NCBI RefSeq assembly: GCF_017355165.1
Contig: NZ_JADILK010000030.1
Location: 1-56,984, forward strand
Length of the DNA: 56,984 bases
Source: Bacillus sp. SD075
Lineage (GTDB): Bacteria; Bacillota; Bacilli; Bacillales; DSM-1321
Reading direction: 5' to 3'
Position numbers and translations under genes: made by a program. Below are positions 38,804 to 49,032 of the stretch, in pieces (positions within the stretch are counted from its first letter, which is position 1; each line of letters opens with the position of its first letter). The notes below the pieces were generated by a model. It saw only the letters and a list, made by a program, of their open reading frames with translations. It was not told the DNA's origin and did no database searches.

Positions 38804-38865
38804 AACTGCTGCTGAAAATAATAGTTTAGCAACTTTTCCTGTGAAATTATTCATAGTATAGATAA

Positions 38866-38893
38866 AGGCAAGCTTGCCGGCTTGTCTTCTTTT
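38866..38893 (+). terminator. Terminator after yabR
   Basis: AGGCAAGC pairs with GCTTGTCT (one wobble), then TCTTTT. Confidence 0.65.
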
Positions 38894-38910
38894 AATTATC
38901 AACGATATAA

Positions 38911-38958
38911 AAAAGCGCCCCTGAACACTTACTAAGATAAGTGTTCAGGGGCGCTTTT
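38911..38958. terminator. Bidirectional terminator between yabR and the tRNA genes
   Basis: A perfect 21-bp stem: 38911-38931 with 38938-38958, loop of six. It ends the leftward tRNA transcript and backs up the yabR terminator. Confidence 0.9.
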
Positions 38959-38969
38959 GGTATTTGAGA

Positions 38970-39041
38970 TGACCCGTACGGGATTCGAACCCGTGTTACC
39001 GCCGTGAAAGGGCGGTGTCTTAACCGCTTGACCAACGGGCC
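38970..39041 (-). tRNA. tRNA-Glu (UUC)
   Basis: On the minus strand it starts GGCCCGTTGG and ends ACGGGTCA. The acceptor pairs fully, the anticodon loop is CTTTCAC (anticodon UUC), and the T arm GGGTTCGAATCCC is intact. The 3' CCA is not encoded (TCT follows). The 72-nt length is normal for tRNA-Glu. Confidence 0.97.
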
Positions 39042-39052
39042 GTGATAAAAGA

Positions 39053-39126
39053 TAGCGGCAGAGGGGATCGAACCCCCGACCTCACGGGTATGAACCGTAC
39101 GCTCTAGCCAGCTGAGCTACGCCGCC
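39053..39126 (-). tRNA. tRNA-Met (CAU), elongator type
   Basis: On the minus strand it starts GGCGGCGTAGCTCAG and ends CTGCCGCTA. The anticodon loop is TTCATAC (CAU) and the T arm is GGGGGTTCGATCCCC. Position 1 is a G opposite U72, not the C1-A72 of initiator tRNA, so it is the elongator form. CCA is not encoded. It is the first gene of the leftward Met-Glu pair. Confidence 0.95.
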
Positions 39127-39158
39127 ATAATGGTAAGTGCTACTGAAGCACAAGTTAT

Positions 39159-39187
39159 ATCTTACATTCGTGAAGAAAAAATGTCAA
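39159..39187 (-). promoter_or_regulatory. Promoter of the tRNA-Met/tRNA-Glu genes
   Basis: Minus strand: TTGACA (complement of 39182-39187), 17-bp spacer, TAAGAT (complement of 39159-39164). The rest of the tRNA-spoIIE gap (39127-39453) holds the spoIIE promoter region and AT-rich sequence. Confidence 0.8.
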
Positions 39188-39357
39188 CAAAAAAAATAAA
39201 GTTTGTCGGTTTCCATTTCCTGATTATTTATTCGTGTTATTTTCCGCAAAAATAACCTAAAAACTTTGCTTTTCTTCAAAAAAAAAAGAACACCCGTTTC
39301 TGTATTGAAAAAAAAGGCACAAAAACCTGTATACAAATGATTGTTCAAGAAGAATTT

Positions 39358-39364
39358 CGTCGAA
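39358..39364 (+). promoter_or_regulatory. Candidate Spo0A box upstream of spoIIE
   Basis: CGTCGAA, six of seven matches to the TGTCGAA 0A box, 27 bp before the -35. Spo0A~P activates spoIIE in B. subtilis. Confidence 0.45.
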
Positions 39365-39390
39365 CGTTTTTCTTATCCGCTTATAAAATT

Positions 39391-39423
39391 CTGACAAAAA
39401 AATAGACAGGCCCTCTATATAAT
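39391..39423 (+). promoter_or_regulatory. Sigma-A promoter of spoIIE with long spacer
   Basis: CTGACA (39391-39396) and TATAAT (39418-39423) are 21 bp apart. Spacers of 21-22 bp are the hallmark of the Spo0A-activated spoIIE and spoIIG promoters. Confidence 0.7.
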
Positions 39424-39453
39424 AAAAATCACTAATACGAATGGGGTGTTGAA

Positions 39454-41928
39454 ATGGAAAAAGTAGAAAGACCTATGATGGAGCCTCTTGGAGATGTTCA
39501 GTTAAAAGAAGCGAAGGCAGGGGCCATCAATTGGATCCAACAACTGCAAATGAAGACGGAAGATATATTCATTAAAAAAGGAATCTCTTTAGCAATCATC
39601 GGTTTTTTATTAGGAAGGGCATTAATTCTTTCGCAGTTGGCACCATTTGGACTTCCGTTTTTCGCAGCCGTTTTTCTTATGAGACGTGATAGGGCGCCAC
39701 TGGCTTTATTCGGATTGATTGCAGGTGGGCTGACCGTTCACTATTCGAATAGTTTAGTTATCTTTGCATCGGCGTTCCTGCTCCTGTTATTTCATAAGAT
39801 CAAGAAGCCCGCCGTGGAAGGACAATTCAAGACGATGTCGATGTACGTCTTTGCTTCCCTATTCCTGGTCAACCTGGCCGAGCAATATCTGGTATTTCGA
39901 ACGATTCAGCTGTACGACTTGATGATGATAGGAGTAGAGGCAGGACTTGCAATGATTTTGACCCTAATCTTCATACAATCCATCCCGATGCTGACCATTC
40001 GGACAAAGTCCCAATCATTAAAGACGGAGGAAATCGTCAGCATCATCATCTTGCTGGCTTCGGTGATGACCGGAACCATCGGCTGGATGATATACGATTT
40101 ATCGCTCGACCATATATTCTCGCGATACCTGGTCCTCCTCTTCGGGCTGGCGGGAGGGGCCGCCATAGGCTCCACTGTAGGTGTAGTTACTGGATTAATA
40201 TTCTCCTTGGCAAGTATTGCCAGTCTTTATCAAATGAGCCTTCTCGCATTTTCAGGGCTTCTGGGCGGTTTGTTGAAGGAGGGAAGGAAGATAGGGGTCG
40301 CCGCTGGCCTCTTGATTGCTACGTTGCTGATAGGTTTATATGGTGAGGGCACCAATAATATTATGGTGACCCTTTATGAATCACTTATAGCTGTGGTCCT
40401 ATTTATATTGACACCTTCATCCATCATCAACAAAATAGCGAAACATATACCGGGAACAGTCGAGAATTCTGATGAACAGCAGCAGTATGCCCGTAAAGTG
40501 AGGGATGTCACCGCTCAAAGGGTGGAGCAATTCTCACATGTATTTGAGGCGCTCTCTAATAGCTTTTCCCAAGTGGATGAAAGGGGGAGGTTAGAGGAAG
40601 ACGAGAAAGAATTCGACTACTTCTTAAGTAATGTAACGGAAAAAACATGCCAGCTTTGTTTTAAAAAGGAACAATGCTGGTCCAAGAACTTTAATACAAC
40701 CTATGACGGCATGCAGGAAATAATGCTTCAATTAAGTGAAAATAATGGTCAGCTCCCCCAAAAAACTTCGAAAGAATGGGGGAAATATTGTAGTCGCGGG
40801 CCTCAGGTCATTGGGGCGATATCACAGGAGCTTACTTATTTTGAAGCTAACCAAAAATTAAAAAGGCAGGTGAAGGAAAGTCGGAAACTGGTGGCGGATC
40901 AACTCAGGGGAGTTTCGGCAGTAATGGACGATTTTGCGAAAGAAATTCAAAGGGAAAGGAAGAATCATCATGTACATGAAGAATCCATTTTGGAAGCCAT
41001 CCAGGATTTTGGCCTGCACATAGGTCATGTTGAAATATACAGTCTAGAACAAGGGAATGTTGATATAGAGATGAGTGTCCCATACTGCCAGGGGAGAGGG
41101 GAATGTGAAAAGTTGATTGCACCTATGCTTTCTGACATTTTAGGAGAAACGATAGTCGTGCATTCAGAAGAGTGTGCAACGTATCCAAACGGGCAATGTG
41201 AGGTGATATTTAGGTCAGCAAAAAAATTCACGGTCGAAACGGGTGTGGCTCATGCTGCCAAGGGGGGAGGGCTTGTATCAGGAGACAGTTATACGACCAT
41301 GGAAATTGGCTGCGGTAAATTCGCAATAGCCATTAGTGATGGAATGGGAAATGGGGAAAGGGCCCATTTTGAAAGTACAGAGACATTGAAGCTGCTTCAA
41401 AAATTTTTACAATCGGGAATAGAAGAAAAAATAGCCATTAAATCCGTAAACTCCGTATTATCTCTACGCACTACCGATGAAATATTTTCGACTCTTGATT
41501 TAGCAATGATTGATCTTCAGGACGCAAGGGCTAAGTTTTTAAAAATCTGTTCGATACCGAGTTTCATTAAAAGGGGGGATAGGATAATAAAAATTGAATC
41601 AAGTAACCTCCCTATGGGAATCATCCAGGATTTCGATGTTGATGTTGTATCGGAAGAGCTAAAAGCGGGGGACATATTAATCATGATGAGCGATGGAGTA
41701 TTCGATGGCCCCTCACATGTCGAAAATATCGAGTTCTGGCTTAAACGAAAAATCAAGGAAATGGAAACAGACGATCCGCAGGAAATCTCTGATTTAATAT
41801 TGGAAGAGGTCATCCGAACAAAAGGGATCATAGATGATGACATGACAGTGGTGACATCGAAAATTAAGCATAACACACCGAAATGGGCATCCATTCCCGT
41901 TACTCCAAAACGCAAAAAGGCCCAGTAG
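39454..41928 (+). CDS. spoIIE: Stage II sporulation serine phosphatase SpoIIE
   Basis: Membrane phosphatase that moves to the polar septum with FtsZ and dephosphorylates SpoIIAA-P, which frees sigma-F in the forespore. The 824 residues (B. subtilis 827) have about ten membrane segments (about 45-330), a central FtsZ-interacting and oligomerisation region with Cys-rich CQLCFKKEQCW, and a C-terminal PP2C phosphatase. Metal-binding acids are D629 (ISDGMGNG), D747 (MSDGVFDG) and D794-D796. GGGGTG precedes the ATG. yabS and yabT follow. Confidence 0.98.
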   Translation: MEKVERPMMEPLGDVQLKEAKAGAINWIQQLQMKTEDIFIKKGISLAIIGFLLGRALILSQLAPFGLPFFAAVFLMRRDRAPLALFGLIAGGLTVHYSNSLVIFASAFLLLLFHKIKKPAVEGQFKTMSMYVFASLFLVNLAEQYLVFRTIQLYDLMMIGVEAGLAMILTLIFIQSIPMLTIRTKSQSLKTEEIVSIIILLASVMTGTIGWMIYDLSLDHIFSRYLVLLFGLAGGAAIGSTVGVVTGLIFSLASIASLYQMSLLAFSGLLGGLLKEGRKIGVAAGLLIATLLIGLYGEGTNNIMVTLYESLIAVVLFILTPSSIINKIAKHIPGTVENSDEQQQYARKVRDVTAQRVEQFSHVFEALSNSFSQVDERGRLEEDEKEFDYFLSNVTEKTCQLCFKKEQCWSKNFNTTYDGMQEIMLQLSENNGQLPQKTSKEWGKYCSRGPQVIGAISQELTYFEANQKLKRQVKESRKLVADQLRGVSAVMDDFAKEIQRERKNHHVHEESILEAIQDFGLHIGHVEIYSLEQGNVDIEMSVPYCQGRGECEKLIAPMLSDILGETIVVHSEECATYPNGQCEVIFRSAKKFTVETGVAHAAKGGGLVSGDSYTTMEIGCGKFAIAISDGMGNGERAHFESTETLKLLQKFLQSGIEEKIAIKSVNSVLSLRTTDEIFSTLDLAMIDLQDARAKFLKICSIPSFIKRGDRIIKIESSNLPMGIIQDFDVDVVSEELKAGDILIMMSDGVFDGPSHVENIEFWLKRKIKEMETDDPQEISDLILEEVIRTKGIIDDDMTVVTSKIKHNTPKWASIPVTPKRKKAQ

Positions 41929-41994
41929 GGGCCGTTTATATATAAAATAAATAAAACCAAAAAGAGGTGGTTAAATGGAAAGCGGATAAAGGGT

Positions 41995-42014
41995 AAAGAG
42001 AGGGACTCTTTTTA
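41995..42014 (+). terminator. Probable terminator after spoIIE
   Basis: AAAGAG pairs with CTCTTT around AGGGA, with further T after it. Short stem. Confidence 0.5.
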
Positions 42015-42117
42015 ATCACCCCCCTCTATGATATGAATTGATGCGATGTCTTTGGCGTATAATTTCCCCCTTTTTAGTCAATTATGGTAACAAATTGGTA
42101 GGAAGGGAGAGCAAAAC

Positions 42118-42855
42118 ATGAAAGCAGGAACATTAAGACAGATTTTGCTTATAACCGACGGATGTTCAAATCATGGTGAAGAGCCGTCTGCCATGGCTGA
42201 ATTAGCAAGGGAGCAAGGCATAACCATCAATGTCATAGGTGTCATGGAAAATGATGTGATAGATGAAAAGGGGCTTAAGGAAATCGAGAAGATTGCTGGC
42301 TCAGGAGGTGGGGTAAGTCAAATAGTCTATGCCCAGCAGTTGTCCCAAACCGTCCAAATGGTGACCCAAAAGGCAATGACACAAACTATACAGGGAGTGA
42401 TCAATCGCGAACTTCAACAAATACTTGGAGATTCAAAAACGATGGAGGACCTTCCGCCGGATAAACGAGGAGAAGTAATGGAGGTGGTCGATGAGCTTGG
42501 GGAAACAAGCAAGCTTGAAGTGCTGATTCTTGTTGATACCAGTGCAAGCATGAAACATAAACTGCCTACAGTAAAAGATTCCTTATTAGATCTTTCCCTT
42601 AGTATGAATGCAAGAATGGGTGACAGTCGTTTTTCCGTATTCGTATTTCCTGGGAAAAGAAATGATGTTGAAAAGTTGCTGGATTGGACCCCGAACCTTG
42701 AAGCCTTGACGGCAACTTTTCCTAAGCTTAGTACAGGGGGTCTCACTCCGACAGGTCCAGCCATTCGTGAAGCTTTAACATATTTCAATAAAAAACGTTC
42801 ATTGAGGGGATTGTTATCACATGATGATGAACAATACTTTGAGGAATCAATGTAA
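42118..42855 (+). CDS. yabS: VWA-domain protein YabS
   Basis: Protein of unknown function with von Willebrand factor A features. The N-terminal half opens ILLITDGCSNHGEEP, like the end of a VWA fold, and the C-terminal half has a canonical MIDAS start LVDTSASM (residues about 138-145) and GGLTPTGPAI. The 245 residues equal those of B. subtilis. GGAAGGGAGAG precedes the ATG. It overlaps the kinase gene yabT by 35 bp, so the two are coupled and may act together. Confidence 0.92.
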   Translation: MKAGTLRQILLITDGCSNHGEEPSAMAELAREQGITINVIGVMENDVIDEKGLKEIEKIAGSGGGVSQIVYAQQLSQTVQMVTQKAMTQTIQGVINRELQQILGDSKTMEDLPPDKRGEVMEVVDELGETSKLEVLILVDTSASMKHKLPTVKDSLLDLSLSMNARMGDSRFSVFVFPGKRNDVEKLLDWTPNLEALTATFPKLSTGGLTPTGPAIREALTYFNKKRSLRGLLSHDDEQYFEESM

Positions 42856-43819
42856 ACTCCTGCCTGGCAGTTTGGTCACTGGAAAATGGAATAAAAACCA
42901 GTACAAAATAATTAGGGAATTGGGGTGTGGAGCGAACGGGATCGTCTATTTGGTTGAAAGCGGAAATCGTCATTATGCTTTAAAGCTCAGTGATAATGGG
43001 ACGTCCATTATTTCAGAGATGAATATCCTAAAATCCTTCTCAAAGGTCCAGGGGTCTACCCTTGGACCTTCCTTTTTGGAAGCGGATGATTTCATGAAAA
43101 CAGGAAAACAACTCCCATTTTATGTAATGGAATATATCCACGGACACGATTTTTTGCGCTTCATCGATAAGAAAGGATCATCTTGGATTGGGGTCTTAAT
43201 GCTTCAGCTTTTAACCAGTCTGTCTGCCTTGCATACCAATGGCTGGGTGTTCGGGGATTTAAAACCTGAGAACTTGATCGTGACATCACCAGCCTATAAG
43301 GTACGGTGCGTGGATGTTGGCGGAACCACCTTGATTGGGCGATCCGTAAAAGAATTCACCGAGTTCTTTGACAGAGGTTACTGGGGACTTGGATCAAGAA
43401 AGGCCGATCCGCAATATGACTTGTTCGCTGTGGCTATGATTATAATCAATTCTGCCTATCCTGGACGTTTCCACAAGAAAGGGGAAGGGTATAAACAGCT
43501 TAACGACTTGATTAAGCAGAAAAAGGAATTGCACCCATATAGAAAGATGTTGGATAAAGCACTCCAAGGGCATTATGATTCTGCCCTTCAAATGCGGGAG
43601 GATTTGGTCACGGTGCTAGGTAAGCAAAACCACTCGAGGAAAAAGGGCCCGATTCAGGCAGCGACGGGTCAGCCACTAACAATGCAACCTTCAACGAGGC
43701 AAGCAAGAAGGTCCCAAAATCACTCAAATAAGAAAAGTGGCGGGTTTTTTGAAACTTTCTTGCTGGTTGCCATCATATCGATGCTTTATGTTCTTTACAT
43801 ATATGAACAGTTGTTATGA
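42821..43819 (+). CDS. yabT: Hanks-type serine/threonine kinase YabT
   Basis: Membrane-anchored sporulation kinase. In B. subtilis YabT is DNA-stimulated, phosphorylates RecA and acts early in the forespore. Seen in 332 residues: glycine loop GCGANG (35-40), catalytic Lys K55, catalytic loop GDLKPEN with D146, and DVGG (D165) in place of DFG, as also in B. subtilis YabT. A basic linker (about 265-310) and a C-terminal membrane segment (about 312-328) follow. There is no extracellular PASTA domain. Three ATG codons in a row mark the start; GAGGGG lies 11 bp upstream, inside yabS. Confidence 0.94.
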   Translation: MMMNNTLRNQCKLLPGSLVTGKWNKNQYKIIRELGCGANGIVYLVESGNRHYALKLSDNGTSIISEMNILKSFSKVQGSTLGPSFLEADDFMKTGKQLPFYVMEYIHGHDFLRFIDKKGSSWIGVLMLQLLTSLSALHTNGWVFGDLKPENLIVTSPAYKVRCVDVGGTTLIGRSVKEFTEFFDRGYWGLGSRKADPQYDLFAVAMIIINSAYPGRFHKKGEGYKQLNDLIKQKKELHPYRKMLDKALQGHYDSALQMREDLVTVLGKQNHSRKKGPIQAATGQPLTMQPSTRQARRSQNHSNKKSGGFFETFLLVAIISMLYVLYIYEQLL

Positions 43820-43850
43820 TATAGTTATTAGGTGAAATGCCATGGAATAG

Positions 43851-43881
43851 TTGAAACCATTTCATGTTTGAATCGTATAAT
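43851..43881 (+). promoter_or_regulatory. Candidate sigma-A promoter of tilS
   Basis: TTGAAA, 19-bp spacer, TATAAT. The -10 is perfect and the spacer is long. Confidence 0.45.
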
Positions 43882-43913
43882 ACTAATACCTGTCCATAAA
43901 GAAGGAAGATTGT

Positions 43914-45308
43914 ATGTTGAAGGAAAAAGTTCTGAGCACCATTTATAGAAACGAATTGATTGAGGAAAACTCGAAGTTGATAATAGGAGTTTCCGGAGGA
44001 CCGGACTCGTTGGTTCTTCTCCACGTCCTTAAGGAAATTCAATCTCTTTTTCATTACGAGATGATCGTTGCAAGTGTTGACCATATGTTTCGTGGTGAAG
44101 AATCGTATGAGGATTATAAATATGTCGAGCATATATGTGAGCGGTGGGGCATTATATTTGAGGGAAAGAGGATCGATGTTCCTGCCTGGATGGAGCAGAC
44201 AGGGGAAAGTTCACAAATAACGTCAAGAAAGTTGCGTTTTGCTTTCTATGAAGAAATGATGGATAAGCATCAAGCCTCCACTCTTGTCCTGGGGCATCAT
44301 GGAGATGATCAAATCGAAACGATGCTCATGCGTTTAACAAGAGGGGCGACAGGTAAGGCAAGAGCTGGTATCCCTATAAAGAGACGATTCCATACCGGGA
44401 ATTTGATCAGGCCTTTTCTTGAAATCACGAAAAGCCAAATAATCACATATGCGGGCCTTCATAATATTGAACCAAGGTTTGACCCGAGCAATGAAACGGG
44501 TGTCTATGCAAGAAATCGTTTTAGACATGAAGTTCTTCCATTTTTAAAGAAAGAAAATAGAAAGGTTCATGAGCATTTTCAACGATTCAGTGAAGAGCTT
44601 TATGAAGATGAAGAGTTTTTTTTGAACCTGGTTTCAAGCAAAATGTCCGAGGTTTGGATCCAACAGGGTAAAGAACAAGCGGTTATTCAGATTGATAAGG
44701 TTCTCGCGATGCCTAAACCTTTACAAAGAAGGGCGATTCAACTAATATTAAACTATCTTTATTTGGAGAGACCTTCATCGCTTTCGGCATTACATATTGA
44801 TCAACTTTTAGTTTTGTTTTTAAATCCTCAACCATCTGCAGAATTGCATCTTCCGGAGGGCCTTATTGCGGAAAAATCATATCAAACTTGCACTTTTAGA
44901 TTTTTCAGGCAAAAAAGCCGTAAATATTCCCTTAAATTACAAATTCCCGGTGAGACTATTCTTCCGAATGGATATAAGATTAAAGCGCACTATATAAAAG
45001 AAGAAGTTCCGGTACTTAGAGGAAATCATTCTTTTATTCTTCCCGAATCAGCTGTTCAGTTGCCTCTTACAGTCCGAACCAGGAATGAGGGTGAACGGAT
45101 GGCCGTCAAGGGATTAGGTGGAACTAAAAAGTTGAAGGATATTTTCATTAATGAAAAGATCCCGATGCTAGAAAGAAATGTGTGGCCGGTCATCATCGAT
45201 CAAACGGGAACGGCCATTTGGCTACCTGGTTTAAAGAAATCGAATGTTGAGCCGGATATTATTTCTGATGAAAAATCTTTAATCTACTTAGAATATAAAA
45301 AAGCTTAA
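43914..45308 (+). CDS. tilS: tRNA(Ile)-lysidine synthetase
   Basis: Adds lysine to C34 of the AUA-reading tRNA-Ile so it is charged and decodes correctly; essential. N-type ATP pyrophosphatase with the P-loop [13 protein letters not shown] (about 25-37), [10 protein letters not shown] and [16 protein letters not shown], then TilS substrate-binding domains to residue 464. AGAAGGAAG precedes the ATG. With hprT and ftsH next, this is the conserved tilS-hprT-ftsH order; in B. subtilis TilS and HprT also form a complex that activates ftsH transcription. Confidence 0.97.
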   Translation: MLKEKVLSTIYRNELIEENSKLIIGVSGGPDSLVLLHVLKEIQSLFHYEMIVASVDHMFRGEESYEDYKYVEHICERWGIIFEGKRIDVPAWMEQTGESSQITSRKLRFAFYEEMMDKHQASTLVLGHHGDDQIETMLMRLTRGATGKARAGIPIKRRFHTGNLIRPFLEITKSQIITYAGLHNIEPRFDPSNETGVYARNRFRHEVLPFLKKENRKVHEHFQRFSEELYEDEEFFLNLVSSKMSEVWIQQGKEQAVIQIDKVLAMPKPLQRRAIQLILNYLYLERPSSLSALHIDQLLVLFLNPQPSAELHLPEGLIAEKSYQTCTFRFFRQKSRKYSLKLQIPGETILPNGYKIKAHYIKEEVPVLRGNHSFILPESAVQLPLTVRTRNEGERMAVKGLGGTKKLKDIFINEKIPMLERNVWPVIIDQTGTAIWLPGLKKSNVEPDIISDEKSLIYLEYKKA

Positions 45309-45334
45309 TTCTTCATGGGGGGCAATTAATTACA

Positions 45335-45880
45335 ATGACCATGCAAAACGACATTGAAAAGGTTTTAATAACAGAGGAAGAACTTCAAAAAAAAATCAGG
45401 GAATTGGGTGCGCAGATTGAATCTGATTACCAAGGTAAGTTCCCATTGGCCATCGGAGTGCTAAAAGGCGCCATGCCATTTATGTCAGATTTACTGAAAC
45501 GTGTGGATACACATCTTGAAATGGACTTTATGGATGTTTCAAGCTATGGTAACTCCACCGTATCTTCCGGTGAAGTTAAAATCATAAAGGATCTTGATAC
45601 TTCAGTTGAAGGCCGGGATATTTTAATCATCGAGGATATTATCGACAGCGGTTTAACTCTTAGCTATCTTGCGGAACTTTTCCGTTATCGCAAAGCAAAA
45701 TCAATTAAAATCGTTACCTTATTGGATAAACCAACAGGCAGGAAAGCGGATATCACACCGGATTATGCCGGATTCATCGTTCCGGATGCATTTGTTGTCG
45801 GATATGGTCTTGATTTTGCCGAAAAGTATCGTAATCTCCCGTATATTGGCATATTGAAGCCTGAAATTTACTCGAATTAA
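45335..45880 (+). CDS. hprT: Hypoxanthine-guanine phosphoribosyltransferase
   Basis: Purine salvage enzyme that makes IMP and GMP from the bases and PRPP. In 181 residues: [15 protein letters not shown], the flexible-loop region [13 protein letters not shown] and the PRPP motif [14 protein letters not shown] (about 92-105). The first ATG at 45335 is 12 bp from GGGGGG; ATG 45341 is possible. It lies between tilS and ftsH and probably shares the tilS transcript. Confidence 0.97.
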   Translation: MTMQNDIEKVLITEEELQKKIRELGAQIESDYQGKFPLAIGVLKGAMPFMSDLLKRVDTHLEMDFMDVSSYGNSTVSSGEVKIIKDLDTSVEGRDILIIEDIIDSGLTLSYLAELFRYRKAKSIKIVTLLDKPTGRKADITPDYAGFIVPDAFVVGYGLDFAEKYRNLPYIGILKPEIYSN

Positions 45881-45930
45881 TCGTACCTGTTTGAAAGAGA
45901 AGACCAGATAAAAACAGCGGTGTTAAATTA

Positions 45931-45960
45931 TTGTAATTCATTAATTTTATATGATAGTAT
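45931..45960 (+). promoter_or_regulatory. Candidate sigma-A promoter of ftsH
   Basis: TTGTAA, 18-bp spacer, TAGTAT; 37 bp before the ftsH start. Confidence 0.5.
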
Positions 45961-45997
45961 TTACTATAGTTTGTTTACCCGTGGGAGGAGGTAAGGG

Positions 45998-48058
45998 ATG
46001 AATCGGATCTTCCGTAATACCATATTTTATTTACTGATCTTTTTGGTCATCATTGGGATTGTAAGCATTTTTAATAATAACAATGAACCAACAGAGAAAA
46101 TGACCCAAGATGAATTCTATAAGCATTTGGAGAATGGGGACGTTACAGCACTGACGATGCAGCCCGAAAGCAGTGTATTTGAAATCACAGGAAAGCTCAA
46201 AGGTTATGAGGAAAACAAATTCTTTGTGACGTATGTGCCTTTCAGTGAATATTCGCAAAGCCGAATCAATGATGCCGTAACCAAGTTGGATAAGGACATC
46301 ATCACTGTTGAACCTCCAGAAAAAACAAGTGGCTGGGTGACATTTTTCACTTCCATCATTCCATTTGTAATCATTTTTATCCTCTTCTTCTTTTTACTTA
46401 ACCAAGCTCAGGGCGGTGGTGGTGGCCGCGTCATGAACTTCGGGAAAAGTAAGGCGAAATTGTATAATGATGATAAGAAAAAAGTGCGCTTCAATGATGT
46501 TGCCGGAGCGGACGAAGAAAAGCAGGAACTTGTCGAGGTCGTTGAATTCTTGAAAGATCCTCGCAAATATGCCGAGCTTGGAGCCCGTATACCTAAAGGG
46601 GTACTTTTAGTTGGTCCTCCTGGTACAGGTAAAACATTACTTGCTCGAGCAGTAGCTGGTGAAGCCGGAACTCCTTTCTTCTCAATCAGTGGTTCTGATT
46701 TTGTTGAAATGTTTGTGGGTGTCGGTGCATCCCGTGTTCGTGATTTGTTTGAAAATGCTAAGAAGAATGCACCATGTATCATCTTTATCGATGAAATTGA
46801 TGCAGTCGGACGTCAACGTGGCGCAGGTCTTGGCGGCGGTCATGATGAACGTGAACAGACATTGAACCAACTACTGGTGGAAATGGATGGTTTCGGTGGT
46901 AATGAAGGAATCATAATCATTGCTGCGACTAACCGTGCTGATGTATTGGATCCTGCTTTATTGCGTCCAGGACGTTTTGACCGTCAAATAACGGTTGGCC
47001 GCCCTGATGTTAAGGGCCGTGAAGAAGTGCTGAAAGTGCATGCGCGTAATAAACCTTTAGCAGAAACAGTCGATTTGAAAGCGATCGCTCAGCGTACTCC
47101 AGGATTTTCTGGTGCAGATCTTGAAAACTTACTGAATGAAGCGGCGCTTGTTGCTGCCCGTCAAGATAAGAAGAAGATCGATATGTCCGATTTGGATGAA
47201 GCTTCGGATCGTGTTATCGCTGGACCTGCCAAGAAAAACCGTGTCATTTCCAAAAAGGAAAGAAATATCGTAGCGTGGCATGAAGCGGGCCATACCATTA
47301 TTGGATTGGTTTTGGATGATGCTGAAGTCGTTCATAAAGTTACGATAGTCCCTCGTGGTCAAGCTGGCGGTTATGCAGTTATGCTGCCGAAAGAAGATCG
47401 TTTCTTCATGACGGAACCTGAGCTTAAAGATAAAATCGTAGGACTATTGGGTGGCCGTGTATCCGAGGAAGTTACATTCGGAGAAGTGAGTACCGGTGCG
47501 CATAACGACTTCCAGCGGGCAACGGGCATAGCTCGGAGCATGGTTATGGAATATGGCATGAGTAAGCTCGGACCACTTCAATTCGGTAACTCTCAAGGTC
47601 AGGTCTTCCTTGGCCGCGATTTCAACAATGATCAAAACTATTCAGATGCGATAGCATATGAAATCGATCTTGAAATTCAACGTATCATCAGGGAAGCTTA
47701 CGAAAGATGTAAGAAGATTCTTACTGAAAATCGTGAAAAACTTGATTTGGTTGCAAAAACCTTGCTTGAAGTGGAAACACTTGATGCGGAACAAATCAAA
47801 AGTTTATTCCATAATGGTAAATTGCCAGAGCGGGATTATACGGCTCTGAATGGGAATTTAACCACTGATGAGAATGTCAAGGTGAACATCAATACGAAGA
47901 AGGAAGAAAAAGAGGCCCTATTAGATCCATTGGATAAGAGAGGACCTGAGGACCTTGAAATAACGGAGGGAGAATTGAATACTCCTCCAATCAAAGAAGG
48001 TGCACCTCAAGATCAGCCGCTTTCCTTCCCGAACGAAGATGACAATAAAAAGTCTTAA
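45998..48058 (+). CDS. ftsH: ATP-dependent zinc metalloprotease FtsH
   Basis: Membrane AAA+ protease that degrades membrane and regulatory proteins (in B. subtilis, Spo0E and SpoVM among others). The 686 residues have two membrane segments (about 8-25 and 109-133) around an extracytoplasmic domain, Walker A GPPGTGKT (about 206-213), Walker [12 protein letters not shown], the second region of homology ending in LRPGRFDRQ, and the zinc site HEAGH (428-432). The C-terminal tail is acidic and variable. GGGAGGAGG precedes the ATG. A perfect terminator closes the unit. Confidence 0.98.
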   Translation: MNRIFRNTIFYLLIFLVIIGIVSIFNNNNEPTEKMTQDEFYKHLENGDVTALTMQPESSVFEITGKLKGYEENKFFVTYVPFSEYSQSRINDAVTKLDKDIITVEPPEKTSGWVTFFTSIIPFVIIFILFFFLLNQAQGGGGGRVMNFGKSKAKLYNDDKKKVRFNDVAGADEEKQELVEVVEFLKDPRKYAELGARIPKGVLLVGPPGTGKTLLARAVAGEAGTPFFSISGSDFVEMFVGVGASRVRDLFENAKKNAPCIIFIDEIDAVGRQRGAGLGGGHDEREQTLNQLLVEMDGFGGNEGIIIIAATNRADVLDPALLRPGRFDRQITVGRPDVKGREEVLKVHARNKPLAETVDLKAIAQRTPGFSGADLENLLNEAALVAARQDKKKIDMSDLDEASDRVIAGPAKKNRVISKKERNIVAWHEAGHTIIGLVLDDAEVVHKVTIVPRGQAGGYAVMLPKEDRFFMTEPELKDKIVGLLGGRVSEEVTFGEVSTGAHNDFQRATGIARSMVMEYGMSKLGPLQFGNSQGQVFLGRDFNNDQNYSDAIAYEIDLEIQRIIREAYERCKKILTENREKLDLVAKTLLEVETLDAEQIKSLFHNGKLPERDYTALNGNLTTDENVKVNINTKKEEKEALLDPLDKRGPEDLEITEGELNTPPIKEGAPQDQPLSFPNEDDNKKS

Positions 48059-48071
48059 TTTGATTCAATTC

Positions 48072-48108
48072 AAAAGGGTATTTCCGCCTCGGAAATACCC
48101 TTTTCTTC
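48072..48108 (+). terminator. Terminator after ftsH
   Basis: AAAAGGGTATTTCC (48072-48085) pairs perfectly with GGAAATACCCTTTT (48091-48104). Confidence 0.9.
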
Positions 48109-48185
48109 ACTCTTGAATTAATTATGATAAAGTTTCTGGGAAGCGATTCGAAAAGTGAGACTAATAGCCTTGGGAAATAACAGTG

Positions 48186-48194
48186 TGGTATGAT
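48186..48194 (+). promoter_or_regulatory. Candidate extended -10 promoter of coaX
   Basis: TGGTATGAT; no clear -35. It lies 32 bp before coaX and after the ftsH terminator, where a promoter is expected. Confidence 0.45.
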
Positions 48195-48226
48195 GTTGGA
48201 GAATAATTTACCGGAGTGATGAAACG

Positions 48227-49006
48227 ATGATTTTTGTATTGGATGTTGGGAATACGAATACTGTATTAGGCGTATACGATGAAGATATTTTAAAATATCA
48301 TTGGCGAATTGAGACTAACCGTCACAAGACAGAAGATGAGTATGGAATGGTCATAAAGTCTTTGCTGCAACATGAAGGTCTTTCGTTTGATCTATTTGAT
48401 GGTATCATTATTTCTTCGGTAGTTCCGCCAATAATGTTTGCGCTTGAACGCATGTGCAAAAAATACTTTGGAATTAAACCGCTTATAGTTGGGCCTGGAA
48501 TAAAAACTGGATTGAATATTAAATACGAAAATCCCCGTGAGGTGGGAGCGGACCGAATCGTAAATGCCGTGGCAGGCATTCAGGAATATGGAAGCCCTCT
48601 CATTATCGTGGATTTTGGCACGGCAACGACATATTGCTATATAAATGAGGATAAACAATACATGGGTGGAGCCATTGCTCCGGGTATAAACATTTCTACT
48701 GAAGCACTTTATTCAAAGGCAGCCAAACTTCCAAGAATAGAAATCAGCCGGCCAGATGGAATTATTGGGAAAAATACGGTATCCGCCATGCAGGCTGGTA
48801 TTTTGTATGGGTATGTTGGACAGGTAGAAGGAATCGTTAATCGAATTAAGGCGCAAAGTAATCTAGAACCAACGGTAATAGCTACAGGTGGACTGGCCAC
48901 CTTAATTGCTAATGAGTCGATTGTGATTGATGTTGTTGAACCGTTTTTGACCTTGAAGGGGTTGCAGCTGATCTATAAACGTAATCGTGAGCAAGTGAAG
49001 AAGTAA
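48227..49006 (+). CDS. coaX: Type III pantothenate kinase
   Basis: First step of coenzyme A synthesis, ATP-dependent phosphorylation of pantothenate. ASKHA-fold motifs: [14 protein letters not shown] (about 4-17), [23 protein letters not shown] (about 126-137) and GGAIAPGI. The length of 259 is normal. It is followed after 26 bp by hslO and then yacD and cysK. Whether a CoaA-type kinase exists elsewhere cannot be seen here. Confidence 0.97.
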   Translation: MIFVLDVGNTNTVLGVYDEDILKYHWRIETNRHKTEDEYGMVIKSLLQHEGLSFDLFDGIIISSVVPPIMFALERMCKKYFGIKPLIVGPGIKTGLNIKYENPREVGADRIVNAVAGIQEYGSPLIIVDFGTATTYCYINEDKQYMGGAIAPGINISTEALYSKAAKLPRIEISRPDGIIGKNTVSAMQAGILYGYVGQVEGIVNRIKAQSNLEPTVIATGGLATLIANESIVIDVVEPFLTLKGLQLIYKRNREQVKK

Positions 49007-49032
49007 TACACAGCATGGAAGGAGCAAAATAA

